64,000 nt of DNA from JBAXTE01 sp963556065 (GTDB taxonomy: Bacteria > Bacteroidota > Bacteroidia > Bacteroidales > WCHB1-69): positions 43,598-107,597 of the forward strand of contig CAUVYH020000016.1 in assembly GCA_963556065.3 (NCBI GenBank), in the 5' to 3' direction. A model generated the notes under the pieces. That model ran no database searches. It was not told the DNA's origin and was given only the letters and a program-made list of their open reading frames with translations. Every line of letters starts with the position of its first letter. The first letter of the stretch is position 1. This document shows positions 18,577-26,734 of this stretch, piece after piece. The position numbers and the translations under genes are program-made.

Positions 18577-19611
18577 ATGAAATACAGCTTTAAAAACGAC
18601 TATAGCGAAGGGGTTCATCCACGTATTTTGGAAGCTCTTTCTTCATCAAATTTGGAACAACAAGACGGATACTGCGATGATAAATACTCACTCGAAGCAA
18701 AAGTTCACATCCGCAAAAAAATTCAAAATTCCAATGCCGAGGTATTCTTTCTTTCGGGAGGAACACAAGCTAATCTAATTGTAATTGCATCCATGCTTCG
18801 CCCTTTTGAATCGGTAATTGCAGCAACCACGGGGCACATCTGCATTCATGAAACCGGTGCCATCGAAGCTACCGGTCATAAGGTTAACACTATTTATTCC
18901 AACAACGGGAAACTAGAAGCTTCCGACATCCAAAGGGTGGTTGATGAACACAAAAACGAGCCGCCACACATGGTGCAGCCCCGCTTGGTTTATATCTCCA
19001 ATTCCACGGAAATCGGCACCATCTACCAGAAACATGAACTTGAAGCGCTCTCCGCCGTCTGCAAAGCTAACAACCTCTACTTATACATGGATGGAGCCCG
19101 TCTGGGGTCGGCGCTAACTGCCGCCACAAATGACATCTCTCTTCCCGAGCTATCCGCTCTTCTTGATGCGTTCTATATCGGGGGAACAAAAAACGGCGGC
19201 TTGATCGGCGAAGCAATTGTGATAAACAATCCCGTTTTTATTGCCGATTTTCCCTACCATCTTAAACAGCGCGGAGCGCTTCTGGGAAAAGGACGCATAT
19301 TCGGGATTCAATTCCGGGAATTTTTCAAAGACAGCTTATACTTTGAGTTGGCCGATCATGCCAATAAAATGGCTCAAAAACTCACCGATGGTATTAAAGA
19401 AGCAGGGTATTCGTTTCTGACCGACTCCCCTACCAATCAGATTTTTCCCATATTTCCCATCCAAATCATTGAAGAGCTCGGCAAAAATTACGAATTTTAT
19501 GTTTGGAAAAAATTGGACGACAACAGTTCCGCAATCCGTCTGGTAACTTCGTGGGCGACCAACGAGGAGGCGGTGGATGGGTTTATCGGAGATTTGAGTT
19601 TATGCCTCTAG
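18577..19611 (+). CDS. Low-specificity L-threonine aldolase (PLP enzyme)
   Basis: It cleaves L-threonine or L-allo-threonine to glycine and acetaldehyde, using pyridoxal phosphate. The 344-aa product has the fold-type I beta-eliminating lyase pattern: FFLSGGTQANL near 67, YMDGARLGSAL near 173 (the Asp-Gly-Ala-Arg that holds the cofactor), and GGTKNGG near 205 with the Schiff-base lysine. I chose ATG 18577 because the protein begins there like the family (MKYSFKNDYSEG). The frame is open further upstream into the GWxTD gene, but that part has no homology sense. Its last 12 bp overlap the convergent HMA gene. Confidence 0.92.
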   Translation: MKYSFKNDYSEGVHPRILEALSSSNLEQQDGYCDDKYSLEAKVHIRKKIQNSNAEVFFLSGGTQANLIVIASMLRPFESVIAATTGHICIHETGAIEATGHKVNTIYSNNGKLEASDIQRVVDEHKNEPPHMVQPRLVYISNSTEIGTIYQKHELEALSAVCKANNLYLYMDGARLGSALTAATNDISLPELSALLDAFYIGGTKNGGLIGEAIVINNPVFIADFPYHLKQRGALLGKGRIFGIQFREFFKDSLYFELADHANKMAQKLTDGIKEAGYSFLTDSPTNQIFPIFPIQIIEELGKNYEFYVWKKLDDNSSAIRLVTSWATNEEAVDGFIGDLSLCL

Positions 19612-19815
19612 CGGCTCAATCTCAAATCCGGCCTTTTTTACGGCATCTATCACCGCTTTTTCATCATCATCGTCAATCGTAACTTCTAAAACCTTATCTG
19701 GGTTTTCAATATCCACTTTCCATGAATCCACATTATCGAGATTATTTAAGAAAGGGGTGACTGACTTTATGCAACCACCACAGTGAATGCTTGTCTTGAA
19801 TCTTATTGTTTTCAT
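19600..19815 (-). CDS. Heavy-metal-associated (HMA) copper chaperone
   Basis: This 71-aa ferredoxin-like HMA protein has the metal-binding motif HCGGC near residues 11-15. It binds Cu(I) or a similar ion in the cytoplasm and likely hands it to the neighbouring ATPase. It lies 33 bp downstream of copA on the same strand, which supports a shared operon and a copper role. The acidic DDDDE run near residue 50 is unusual but lies in a loop. Its stop overlaps the end of the threonine aldolase gene by 12 bp on the other strand. Confidence 0.88.
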   Translation of the reverse strand: MKTIRFKTSIHCGGCIKSVTPFLNNLDNVDSWKVDIENPDKVLEVTIDDDDEKAVIDAVKKAGFEIEPLEA

Positions 19816-19848
19816 AATTATTCTATATTTATAATTAAATAATTTAGG

Positions 19849-22113
19849 TTAAAGCTTTTGTCTCTTTAATCTCAGGCTATTGGTCAGCACCGATAACGAA
19901 CTCATCGACATGGCCGCACCGGCAATCATGGGATTCAAAAGAAATCCAGAAACCGGATACAAAGCTCCTGCGGCTATTGGAATGGCAATAACATTATAGA
20001 TAAATGCCCAAAACAAATTCTGCCGGATGGTTTTCATCGTGGCTTTGGAGAGACTTATGGCTTTGGATATCTGCATCAGGTCCGAATGAATCAGCGTGAT
20101 TCCGGCACTTTCCATGGCAATATCCGCTCCGCTACCCATCGCAATGCCCACATCCGCCTGGGCCAAAGCATGAGAGTCGTTGATTCCGTCGCCCACCATG
20201 GCCACTGTTTTCCCTTGCTGCTGAAGTTGTTCAATAAACAGTCCCTTGTCGGCCGGCATCATGTTCGCTTTAAAATGAGTGATTCCGACTTTATTGGCAA
20301 TGGCTTGTGCCGTATGCTCATTGTCGCCGGTAAGCATATAAATGGTGATATTCTGTTTCTGAATCTCTTGGATGGCCGCTATTGAACTTGGTTTTACCTG
20401 ATCGGAAACAGCAATAATGGCTTCTATCTTGTCATCAAATCCAAAGAACACCACGGTTTTTGCTTCCGCTTTTAACTGTTCCGCTTTTTGGGCAAGTGCC
20501 ACAGGAATCTCCATCAGGTATAAGTCCGCAAACCGACTGTTGCCCACGAAACAAATTTTATCCTCAACCCTGCATTTTGCACCGATGCCGGTAACACTTT
20601 CAAAACCATCCACGGAAACAGGTTCCACACCCAAGTCTTTAAAATAGGCTGAAATGGCCTCGGCAATCGGGTGTTCCGACTGGTTTTCGATTGCATAAAC
20701 GATTTGTGAATAATACTCCTGCTTCGATGTATTTTGCCAGAGGATATCCGAAACTTTCGGTTTCCCTTCGGTGATGGTTCCGGTTTTGTCCAAGATCAAG
20801 GTGTCGATCTTATAGGCCGTTTCCAAAACCTGCGCATCTTTGACGAGAATTCCATGCTCCGCACCTTTCCCTATCCCGACCATCAATGCGGTGGGGGTGG
20901 CGAGTCCCAGAGCGCAGGGGCATGCGATGATGAGCACGGTGATGAGCGCTAGCGTGGCGTGCGTAAATTCCGGTTCGGGACCGAAGAGATACCAGATCGC
21001 AAACGAGATCAGGGCGATGGTCATCACTACCGGGACAAAAATAGCGGCAATCTTATCGGCCAGTTTTTGAATTTCCGGCTTGCTTGCCTGCGCCTTTTCC
21101 ACCAGCTTTATAATTTGTGCAAGCAACGTTTCACCGCCCACTTTGGTGGCAATAATTTGCAAAGCGCCCCGTTGGTTTATGGTTCCGGCGAAGACTGTGG
21201 CGCCTTTTGATTTTTCAACGGGAATGTCTTCCCCGGTAATCATGCTTTCGTCCACAAACGACTCTCCTTTTTTTACTCTCCCATCCACGGCCATTTTTTC
21301 TCCCGGCCGCACTAAAATCAGCTCCCCTTTTTGAATTTCCTCCGTTGGAATGATCACTTCTTCCCCGTTTCTGATTGCCGTGACTTGTTTTGGCTTTAAA
21401 CCCATCAGTTTTTTAATCACCGACGAGGTTTTTTGTTTCGCTTTCTCTTCCAAAAACCGCCCCAGCAAAATCAGGGTGATGATGATCACGGCAGATTCGT
21501 AATAAACATGGGGCATCAATCCCTGATTCATCAAATATTGGGGAAACAGCGTGTTGAAAAGGCTGAAAACGAATGCAACACCGGTACTCAAGGCAACCAG
21601 CGTGTCCATATTCGCCGAAAAATGTTTGAGTTTACGCCAGGCGATGACATAAAATTCAGAACCACACCAAGCCAATACCGGAACCGAAAGCGCCAGCATG
21701 ATCCAATTTTCATAAGGAATAACGCCCATGAAAAACATCGAAATAATAAACACCGGCAACGATAGTATTGCGGAAAATGTCAGTTTTTTCTTTAAGTTTT
21801 TCAACCGTTGATGTTCAAGCTCGTCGAATTCGACATTCACTTTTTCGCTATCACCAACCAAAATTGTATATCCGATTTCCTTTGCTTTGGCACTAATCGT
21901 TTCAATGGAAATCAATTGATCATCAAAATCGATAAATACCGACTGGTTGGGATAATTCACCGACACCCGAATCACTCCTTTCAGTGGCTGGAGATAAGAC
22001 TCAAGGCTGATTGCACATGCGGCACAAGTCATCCCCATCACTTTAAAATTTCCATTAATCATCGATTCGTTCACATGCTCTTCATTCATCGTCTTCATAT
22101 TTAGTGACTGCAA
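19849..22113 (-). CDS. copA: Cu(I)-exporting P1B-type ATPase
   Basis: This is a copper-translocating ATPase of the inner membrane that exports Cu(I) from the cytoplasm. In order it has one N-terminal HMA domain with GMTCAAC (C30, C33), paired N-terminal membrane helices from about 95, the actuator motif (MITGEDIPVEK), the ion-site CPC in ACPCALGLATPT near 398, the phosphorylation motif DKTGT near 440, the HP motif (SEHPIAEAI), the hinge GDGINDSHAL, and the final two helices. At 754 aa the length is normal for a single-HMA CopA. M1 or M6 (22098) could be the start. An imperfect hairpin lies 48 bp upstream. Confidence 0.95.
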   Translation of the reverse strand: MQSLNMKTMNEEHVNESMINGNFKVMGMTCAACAISLESYLQPLKGVIRVSVNYPNQSVFIDFDDQLISIETISAKAKEIGYTILVGDSEKVNVEFDELEHQRLKNLKKKLTFSAILSLPVFIISMFFMGVIPYENWIMLALSVPVLAWCGSEFYVIAWRKLKHFSANMDTLVALSTGVAFVFSLFNTLFPQYLMNQGLMPHVYYESAVIIITLILLGRFLEEKAKQKTSSVIKKLMGLKPKQVTAIRNGEEVIIPTEEIQKGELILVRPGEKMAVDGRVKKGESFVDESMITGEDIPVEKSKGATVFAGTINQRGALQIIATKVGGETLLAQIIKLVEKAQASKPEIQKLADKIAAIFVPVVMTIALISFAIWYLFGPEPEFTHATLALITVLIIACPCALGLATPTALMVGIGKGAEHGILVKDAQVLETAYKIDTLILDKTGTITEGKPKVSDILWQNTSKQEYYSQIVYAIENQSEHPIAEAISAYFKDLGVEPVSVDGFESVTGIGAKCRVEDKICFVGNSRFADLYLMEIPVALAQKAEQLKAEAKTVVFFGFDDKIEAIIAVSDQVKPSSIAAIQEIQKQNITIYMLTGDNEHTAQAIANKVGITHFKANMMPADKGLFIEQLQQQGKTVAMVGDGINDSHALAQADVGIAMGSGADIAMESAGITLIHSDLMQISKAISLSKATMKTIRQNLFWAFIYNVIAIPIAAGALYPVSGFLLNPMIAGAAMSMSSLSVLTNSLRLKRQKL

Positions 22114-22160
22114 GAAAATTCAGTGTTTGATAAGAAAACGTCAAATTTGAGGCTTTCGCA

Positions 22161-22208
22161 GCAACGAATTTTGGGCGTTTACTGGTGTAAATAACCAGAA
22201 TTCGTTGC
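22161..22208. repeat. Nested dyad at the copA promoter
   Basis: The outer arms GCAACGAATTTTGG and CCAGAATTCGTTGC match in 13 of 14 positions. An inner TTTAC-TGGT-GTAAA stem sits between them. It abuts the candidate copA -7 box and could be an operator or a leader hairpin. Confidence 0.65.
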
Positions 22209-22215
22209 AAAAGTA
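22208..22215 (-). promoter_or_regulatory. Candidate -7 box for copA
   Basis: The minus strand reads TACTTTTG, matching TAnnTTTG. A second match (TATCTTTG) is at 22263-22270. Neither has a clear -33 partner. Confidence 0.3.
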
Positions 22216-22370
22216 ACGAAAAAGTTGGCATTTTCTTGCGAACACTATTTGCAATCCGGTTTCAAAGATAACCCCAAAAAGCCCCACAGTGTTCATTTTT
22301 ACGACCCGAAACAGCAAAGAATTTCAGGGTACTCAATAATTTGCAATATCGGAACCCCAAAGCGTAAAAA

Positions 22371-22505
22371 GTTTTTTGGGCGTGCCCTCACCTATCCTTA
22401 ATTTCTGTGAGCCGATGACTCCAAGTCATCCGCTCACTAAACCCCAAGCATCAAGGTGAGGTCGGGCTTTTTGCTCCAAGTCCTCGCTCCGCTGCGGCCT
22501 ACCAG
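22371..22505. repeat. Interspersed repeat-like element with nested palindromes
   Basis: The block opens with GGGCGTGCCC (22378-22387). An outer stem pairs CCTCACCT (22386-22393) with AGGTGAGG (22454-22461). It encloses a hairpin at 22407-22437, in which GTGAGC, a C-C mismatch and GATGACT pair with AGTCATC and GCTCAC around loop CCA. It continues with GGTCGGGCTTTTTGCTCC and CGCTCCGCTGCGG. From memory, similar GGGCGTGCCC...GGTCGGGC blocks recur between genes in Bacteroidota genomes. Confidence 0.55.
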
Positions 22506-22779
22506 CCTCTATGTTAAATATATTAGTTTTTCCGGCAGATAAACTTTCCACGCCAATCCCTCATGCGAAGGAGATCAACAGTCCCTATGCTCAAGAATGA
22601 AAAGTTATCAAAAGAGACACTTCACTTCGTTCAGTGTAACAAAACATAGAAAATAGAGGGAATCGATAAATCAACATTAAAATGAAATAATCGCATTGAA
22701 TTTAATCTTTTTCAAGATGCAATGCTCTAATTCCAATTTTCCTTAACTTCGTAAACGAATTTCAAACGAATCTAAAATC

Positions 22780-23550
22780 ATGAAACGAATTCTTCTGATT
22801 TTTTCTCTTTTCCTTTTAGTCAATGTTGGTTATTGCCAGAAAGACAGCACCTTGACGAAAGATTCCATCTCGAAAATCAAGAAAATGGAGCGGAAAAAAG
22901 CCAATGATTTTATCATCAATATTGTTGGGAAAGAGGCGTTTGGAAATTATTTCAAGCCTAATCGTGTCGATTTTTACAAAACTCCGAATTCGCAGGAATT
23001 GGAGCACTATGAAAATTGTAAAGGGGTGTGGCCTTTTTTATGTTTGTACGATTTCAACCATCAATCCTTTTTTGAAAAAGATGACAGAAAATACATGAAT
23101 ACCTCATCACCAAATTACAACTATATAATATCCAGCTACAATTTAACCATAAGAGGATTCTCGACCGATGAACTCTCCCATATCTATGTGGTTCATGATA
23201 TTCTGAAAGACAGTCTCTATTTCTATCAACCGGAAAGAATTCCTCCTTTTATCATGAACAAAAGCACCAACAACTTTATCACAAACGAACTGCTTTTAAA
23301 TATAATTCAAAGTTATTATACAAGATTATCAACTTGGAAAAAAGTGAACGAAAAAACCGAAATCACATTCCGATACTCCTCAAAATGCAACATCTATGTT
23401 TTTGAAATTTTAATCATCCTTAAAAAAGACAGAAAAGGTAATATTAAAAAATTCAGAAATATAATTATAGATGCCTATAATGGGAATATCGTTGATGATA
23501 ATATTACAAATAAAATACATATTGAAGGCTCTGGTTGTGCTATGATGTAA
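22780..23550 (+). CDS. Exported protein of unknown function
   Basis: I do not recognise this 256-aa protein. It starts with a clear signal peptide (MKRILLIFSLFLLVNVGYC, then QKDS), which may be cut before Q20 or, less likely, processed at C19 as a lipoprotein. A charged helical stretch (30-45) is followed by a mixed alpha/beta body, and it ends in GSGCAMM. There is no sorting domain at the C terminus, so it is expected in the periplasm. Codon use is AT-rich. A weak promoter-like box TAACTTCG lies 29 bp upstream. It stands alone between the repeat-rich gap and the ECF operon. Confidence 0.75.
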   Translation: MKRILLIFSLFLLVNVGYCQKDSTLTKDSISKIKKMERKKANDFIINIVGKEAFGNYFKPNRVDFYKTPNSQELEHYENCKGVWPFLCLYDFNHQSFFEKDDRKYMNTSSPNYNYIISSYNLTIRGFSTDELSHIYVVHDILKDSLYFYQPERIPPFIMNKSTNNFITNELLLNIIQSYYTRLSTWKKVNEKTEITFRYSSKCNIYVFEILIILKKDRKGNIKKFRNIIIDAYNGNIVDDNITNKIHIEGSGCAMM

Positions 23551-23655
23551 ATAAATAGAGATGAGATTTTATCGTTAAACCGGCATGTTTCCCGCTTCCA
23601 AAACCACTTTCCCTATCCTGATTGAATACTTAATGATAAATTTTCCCTTTATCCT

Positions 23656-23698
23656 GAACGTTCGACTTGTAAAAGTGTATAACTTCTGGTGAACGTTC
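23656..23698. promoter_or_regulatory. Paired GAACGTTC palindromes upstream of the ECF operon
   Basis: The perfect 8-bp palindrome GAACGTTC occurs at 23656-23663 and again at 23691-23698. The copies are 35 bp apart and 40 bp before the ATG at 23738. Spacing near whole helical turns would suit a dimeric regulator; the role is inference. Confidence 0.35.
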
Positions 23699-23737
23699 CA
23701 AAAAAAACATTAAATTTATCATTTAAAATCTATAGTC

Positions 23738-24931
23738 ATGAGATGTAAAACAATAATCATCAGCCTATTAACCGCCCTATTTTCCATATTTGGTACAACC
23801 GCGCAAAAGCCGGAAAAGATCATCTCTTTTGTAAAAGAATCCCATCCCTGCGAATGGTACAAAATGCAATCGGAACTTTGGAAGAAAGAGGTCCAAAAAA
23901 ACAATAAAAATGCTTATGCTTGGGGAAACTATTATCGGGCAACCAGATATTCCGTGGTCATGTGTCCCCTCGATTCAGCGGATGAATATAAGCGATGGGC
24001 AATCATGGATTCGGTAACCAGACCGATTTTGAATCAAATGAAAAAACTGGTCCCGGATTCTTACGAGTATAACCATCTGATGTATTATGCCTCCGGCAAT
24101 GGCGGTAAAGCCGATAATTTTCAATACATCGACAGAGCATATCAAATAGATTCAAACCGTGTGGACGGATTTTCGGATATCATTGTAGCAAACATCATCA
24201 GAGGCAAAACGGACAAAAACAGGGCGATTATCAAGAGGTGGTACGAAAAAGAGCCTCCTTATTTAGGGCTAATCGCATGGAATTACAACATGCTTGTCGG
24301 GCTCGACTCAAATGCAATATTGTTTGTGGATGGTGACAATGATGTGTATCCTAAAGAATGGTTGCAAAAAGTAAAGAACATCCGCCCCGATATAAAAGTT
24401 GTTGTTGTAAGCCTAATGTATCTTGATCGGTTCCGTGACAATCTGTATTCCGAATTAAATCTGCCTAAATTTACAAAGACCATGGAAGAATGCAAAAGCA
24501 TTGATGTTTATAACAAGGAATTAATCATGCATATCCTGAAAAGTCCTATATCTAGACCCATCTACTTCTCTACAGCCATGAGGCAGGATTTTTACGCTTT
24601 CATGCAAGACAGCCTGTATCTTGAAGGGCTGGTTTATAAATACAGTCCTGAACGATATGACAACATTGCCGTAATCAAACGAAACTTCGAACAAGCTTAC
24701 CTGCTCGACTACATTAAACAGCCATTCATTAACGATGTCAGCCTTGAAATTATAAACCAAATGAATTTATGCTATCTGCTTCCTTTAACCCAATTATACA
24801 AGCATTATAAGCTATCCGGAGAATTGACCAAGGCAGACAATACTGCTAATTTAATGATTTTAATTGCAAAAACAGCTGAAAACAAAGAATATCTAAAATT
24901 CATCCAAGAGCTGGTGCTCGACAAAAAATAA
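23738..24931 (+). CDS. Exported TPR-like protein, resembles C-terminal part of DUF2723 proteins
   Basis: The 397-aa product has a signal peptide (MRCKTIIISLLTALFSIFGTTA, cut before QKPEK). It then has helical repeats of TPR character (NNKNAYAWGNYYRATRYS, PDSYEYNHLMYYAS). The segment NAILFVDGDNDVYPKEWLQ with IRPDIKVVVVSL resembles the part downstream of the membrane domain in Bacteroidota DUF2723 proteins, where the pattern GDNDTFP...VRPDV is usual. Here no membrane domain is present, so the whole protein is soluble and periplasmic. It ends 18 bp before an ECF sigma factor, so it is likely part of that regulatory operon, perhaps as a sensor or target. Its true function is unknown. Confidence 0.75.
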   Translation: MRCKTIIISLLTALFSIFGTTAQKPEKIISFVKESHPCEWYKMQSELWKKEVQKNNKNAYAWGNYYRATRYSVVMCPLDSADEYKRWAIMDSVTRPILNQMKKLVPDSYEYNHLMYYASGNGGKADNFQYIDRAYQIDSNRVDGFSDIIVANIIRGKTDKNRAIIKRWYEKEPPYLGLIAWNYNMLVGLDSNAILFVDGDNDVYPKEWLQKVKNIRPDIKVVVVSLMYLDRFRDNLYSELNLPKFTKTMEECKSIDVYNKELIMHILKSPISRPIYFSTAMRQDFYAFMQDSLYLEGLVYKYSPERYDNIAVIKRNFEQAYLLDYIKQPFINDVSLEIINQMNLCYLLPLTQLYKHYKLSGELTKADNTANLMILIAKTAENKEYLKFIQELVLDKK

Positions 24932-24949
24932 GTTAACAACAGCTTGTAA

Positions 24950-25534
24950 ATGTCATTATTTAAAACAACATACCCAAAATTAAATGATGAGGAGCTGATG
25001 GTTCAGTCTGCTCATGGCGATAAGCAAGCTTTTTCGGAGCTATATAAACGCTATGCAGGCAGGCTGAACTACTACTTTTCAAGCATGTTCCGGTTTGATA
25101 AGCTTAAAGCGAACGACTTTACCCACGACTTATTTCTTAAAATTATAGAACACGGCAGCTCATATAATAAAACCAAGAAATTTTCAACTTGGGTATATAC
25201 CATTGCTGCCAACATGTGCAAAAATGAATTTCGGAGGCTCGAACATGAACAATCATATCACGAAAGGAATACATTGTCGTCACCTGCTCATTTTGATTTT
25301 ACCGAAGACTATATTGATTTTAAAATTGCCACTCATCAACTAAAATCTTTAATGGATGAGTTAAGTCCGGAATCTAGGGAATTAATTTTACTTCGATTTT
25401 CCGAAGAGTTAACGGTGAAAGAGATCTCCCAAATCACCGGAATTCCGGAAGGAACAGTAAAGTCAAGAATCTTCTACATACTGAAAAATATAACAACGAA
25501 AATGGCATACTACGATTTAAAAATTCAACAATAA
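24950..25534 (+). CDS. ECF-family RNA polymerase sigma factor
   Basis: This 194-aa extracytoplasmic-function sigma-70 factor directs RNA polymerase to a small regulon. Region 2 spans about 20-95 (DKQAFSELYKRYAGRLNYY, then NDFTHDLFLKI and KFSTWVYTIAANMCKNEFRR). Region 4 spans about 130-185, with LSPESRELILLRFSEELTV and the helix-turn-helix EISQITGIPEGTVKSRIF. Regions 1.1 and 3 are absent, as usual for ECF factors. Its stop codon TAA overlaps the ATG of the next gene (TAATG), so translation is coupled to a likely anti-sigma partner. Confidence 0.93.
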   Translation: MSLFKTTYPKLNDEELMVQSAHGDKQAFSELYKRYAGRLNYYFSSMFRFDKLKANDFTHDLFLKIIEHGSSYNKTKKFSTWVYTIAANMCKNEFRRLEHEQSYHERNTLSSPAHFDFTEDYIDFKIATHQLKSLMDELSPESRELILLRFSEELTVKEISQITGIPEGTVKSRIFYILKNITTKMAYYDLKIQQ

Positions 25535-26172
25535 TGAATAATTACGAAAAAATTGAAGAATTACTCTTTACAAAGGATTATGAGCAATTAAACGAATTAG
25601 AAAAAAGTATTGTATCAAAAATCATAACAATTGAAGAGTATTGCAAAATGCGAGATAATTTGCATGCACTTAATGCGTTTTTTGAAAATGAAATCAATCA
25701 CCAATTTGTTCCTAAATCAATTGAAGACTCCATTACATGCTCATTCGAAGAGCATCACAAATTAAAATTTGACAGCTCAAATAAGAAAGCCCTGATAAGA
25801 AAAAGTGTTCCTCTTTGGCCTGTTGCAGCCGGTTTTGCACTATTGATCATCACCGGTGGATTGCTGATGCAATGGAAGCCTCAAACAAAAGTACGCTATC
25901 TGACTAAAATCGATACGGTATATCAGGAAAAACGCATTGTGGATACTATTTTTGTGAAAAAAAAATTATTAAAATCTGAGCATAGGACAAAGCCACAGAC
26001 TGTTTACCAAGAGTATTCAACTGAAATGACTCCTTCAACAAATACAGTTGTTGCTTCAACTGGAATAACAGTACCCAATCCCGAAATACTTCGCAATGCG
26101 AAGAGGTTTTCGGTCGGCACTTCGATGAGTGAAGACGCCGCAAAAGAAAAACTAACGGTAGAAATTTTTTAA
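25534..26172 (+). CDS. Single-pass membrane protein, probable anti-sigma partner
   Basis: The 212-aa product has a helical cytoplasmic region (1-90), one membrane helix near 92-112 (LWPVAAGFALLIITGGLLM), and a periplasmic tail of about 100 residues. This layout and the TAATG overlap with the ECF gene are typical of anti-sigma factors, although no zinc-binding HxxxCxxC motif or FecR domain is visible. It could instead be a membrane accessory protein. The inferred role is to hold the sigma factor at the membrane until a signal arrives. Confidence 0.7.
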   Translation: MNNYEKIEELLFTKDYEQLNELEKSIVSKIITIEEYCKMRDNLHALNAFFENEINHQFVPKSIEDSITCSFEEHHKLKFDSSNKKALIRKSVPLWPVAAGFALLIITGGLLMQWKPQTKVRYLTKIDTVYQEKRIVDTIFVKKKLLKSEHRTKPQTVYQEYSTEMTPSTNTVVASTGITVPNPEILRNAKRFSVGTSMSEDAAKEKLTVEIF

Positions 26173-26211
26173 AAGAAAGGGAAACGAGCCTCTATCTGAT
26201 AAATTCTTTAT

Positions 26212-26667
26212 CTATGTTGACATTGAAAGAAACAGTTCATCACTTGCCTGAATTTTTAAGCCTAAACGTGAATATAACCGCTGCGCAGGATTATTCTTTT
26301 CAACAGCCAAAGTTACCTTTTTGCCTTCATGGGCAGCTTTATCCATAATTTTCCGGACAGTCTCCGATCCGATATTTTTTCCCCGATAACTGTCGTGCAC
26401 TATAATGTTCACAATGCGATAAACTTGAGTCTTATCTAATATCAACCAGCCCACAGGCAACTCGTCCTGATATATGATATACTCTCCTGCATTTGGATAT
26501 TGAGCTTTGTATGAAATTGACTGAATATTAAATTGCATTTCCAAAAGAGGCAAAAGCGTCTCTTTTGGCCAATTACCGGCATTAAACTCCTGAGTCTTAT
26601 ACTTAAAGAACAATTCTTTCACAAAGAGGTCGTGACTGTTATTTCTTTTATCAAATCGTAAATTCAT
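26212..26667 (-). CDS. GNAT-family N-acetyltransferase
   Basis: This is a 151-aa GCN5-related acetyltransferase that moves an acetyl group from acetyl-CoA to an unknown amine. The acetyl-CoA motif A is IVHDSYRGKNIGSETVRKI (about 91-109), and motif B is ERLYSRLGL-like (PAQRLYSRLGLKI). The N-terminal 60 residues cover the variable substrate side. It is a single gene, convergent with the anti-sigma-like gene and separated by 39 bp. Another same-strand gene, the collar protein, ends in a terminator just upstream, so it is probably transcribed on its own. Confidence 0.88.
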   Translation of the reverse strand: MNLRFDKRNNSHDLFVKELFFKYKTQEFNAGNWPKETLLPLLEMQFNIQSISYKAQYPNAGEYIIYQDELPVGWLILDKTQVYRIVNIIVHDSYRGKNIGSETVRKIMDKAAHEGKKVTLAVEKNNPAQRLYSRLGLKIQASDELFLSMST

Positions 26668-26691
26668 GTTGTTGAGTGTTTATACAATAAA

Positions 26692-26719
26692 AAAATTGCC
26701 CCGATTACAGGGCAATTTT
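26692..26719 (-). terminator. Terminator of the tail-collar gene
   Basis: AAAATTGCCC and GGGCAATTTT form a perfect 10-bp stem with an 8-nt loop, followed on the minus strand by TTTTATTG. It lies 15 bp after the collar gene stop. Confidence 0.85.
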
Positions 26720-26734
26720 AAAAAAAGCTAATTC

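Larger units (their letters stand above)
22114..22779. other. Palindrome-rich non-coding region upstream of copA
   Basis: This 666-bp gap between divergent genes has no credible ORF. It holds a dyad near the copA promoter (22161-22208), a structured block with nested inverted repeats (22371-22505), and a small hairpin ACACT...AGTGT at 22617-22637 that contains TTCGTTCAGTGT. These resemble dispersed non-coding repeats in Bacteroidota. Confidence 0.6.
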
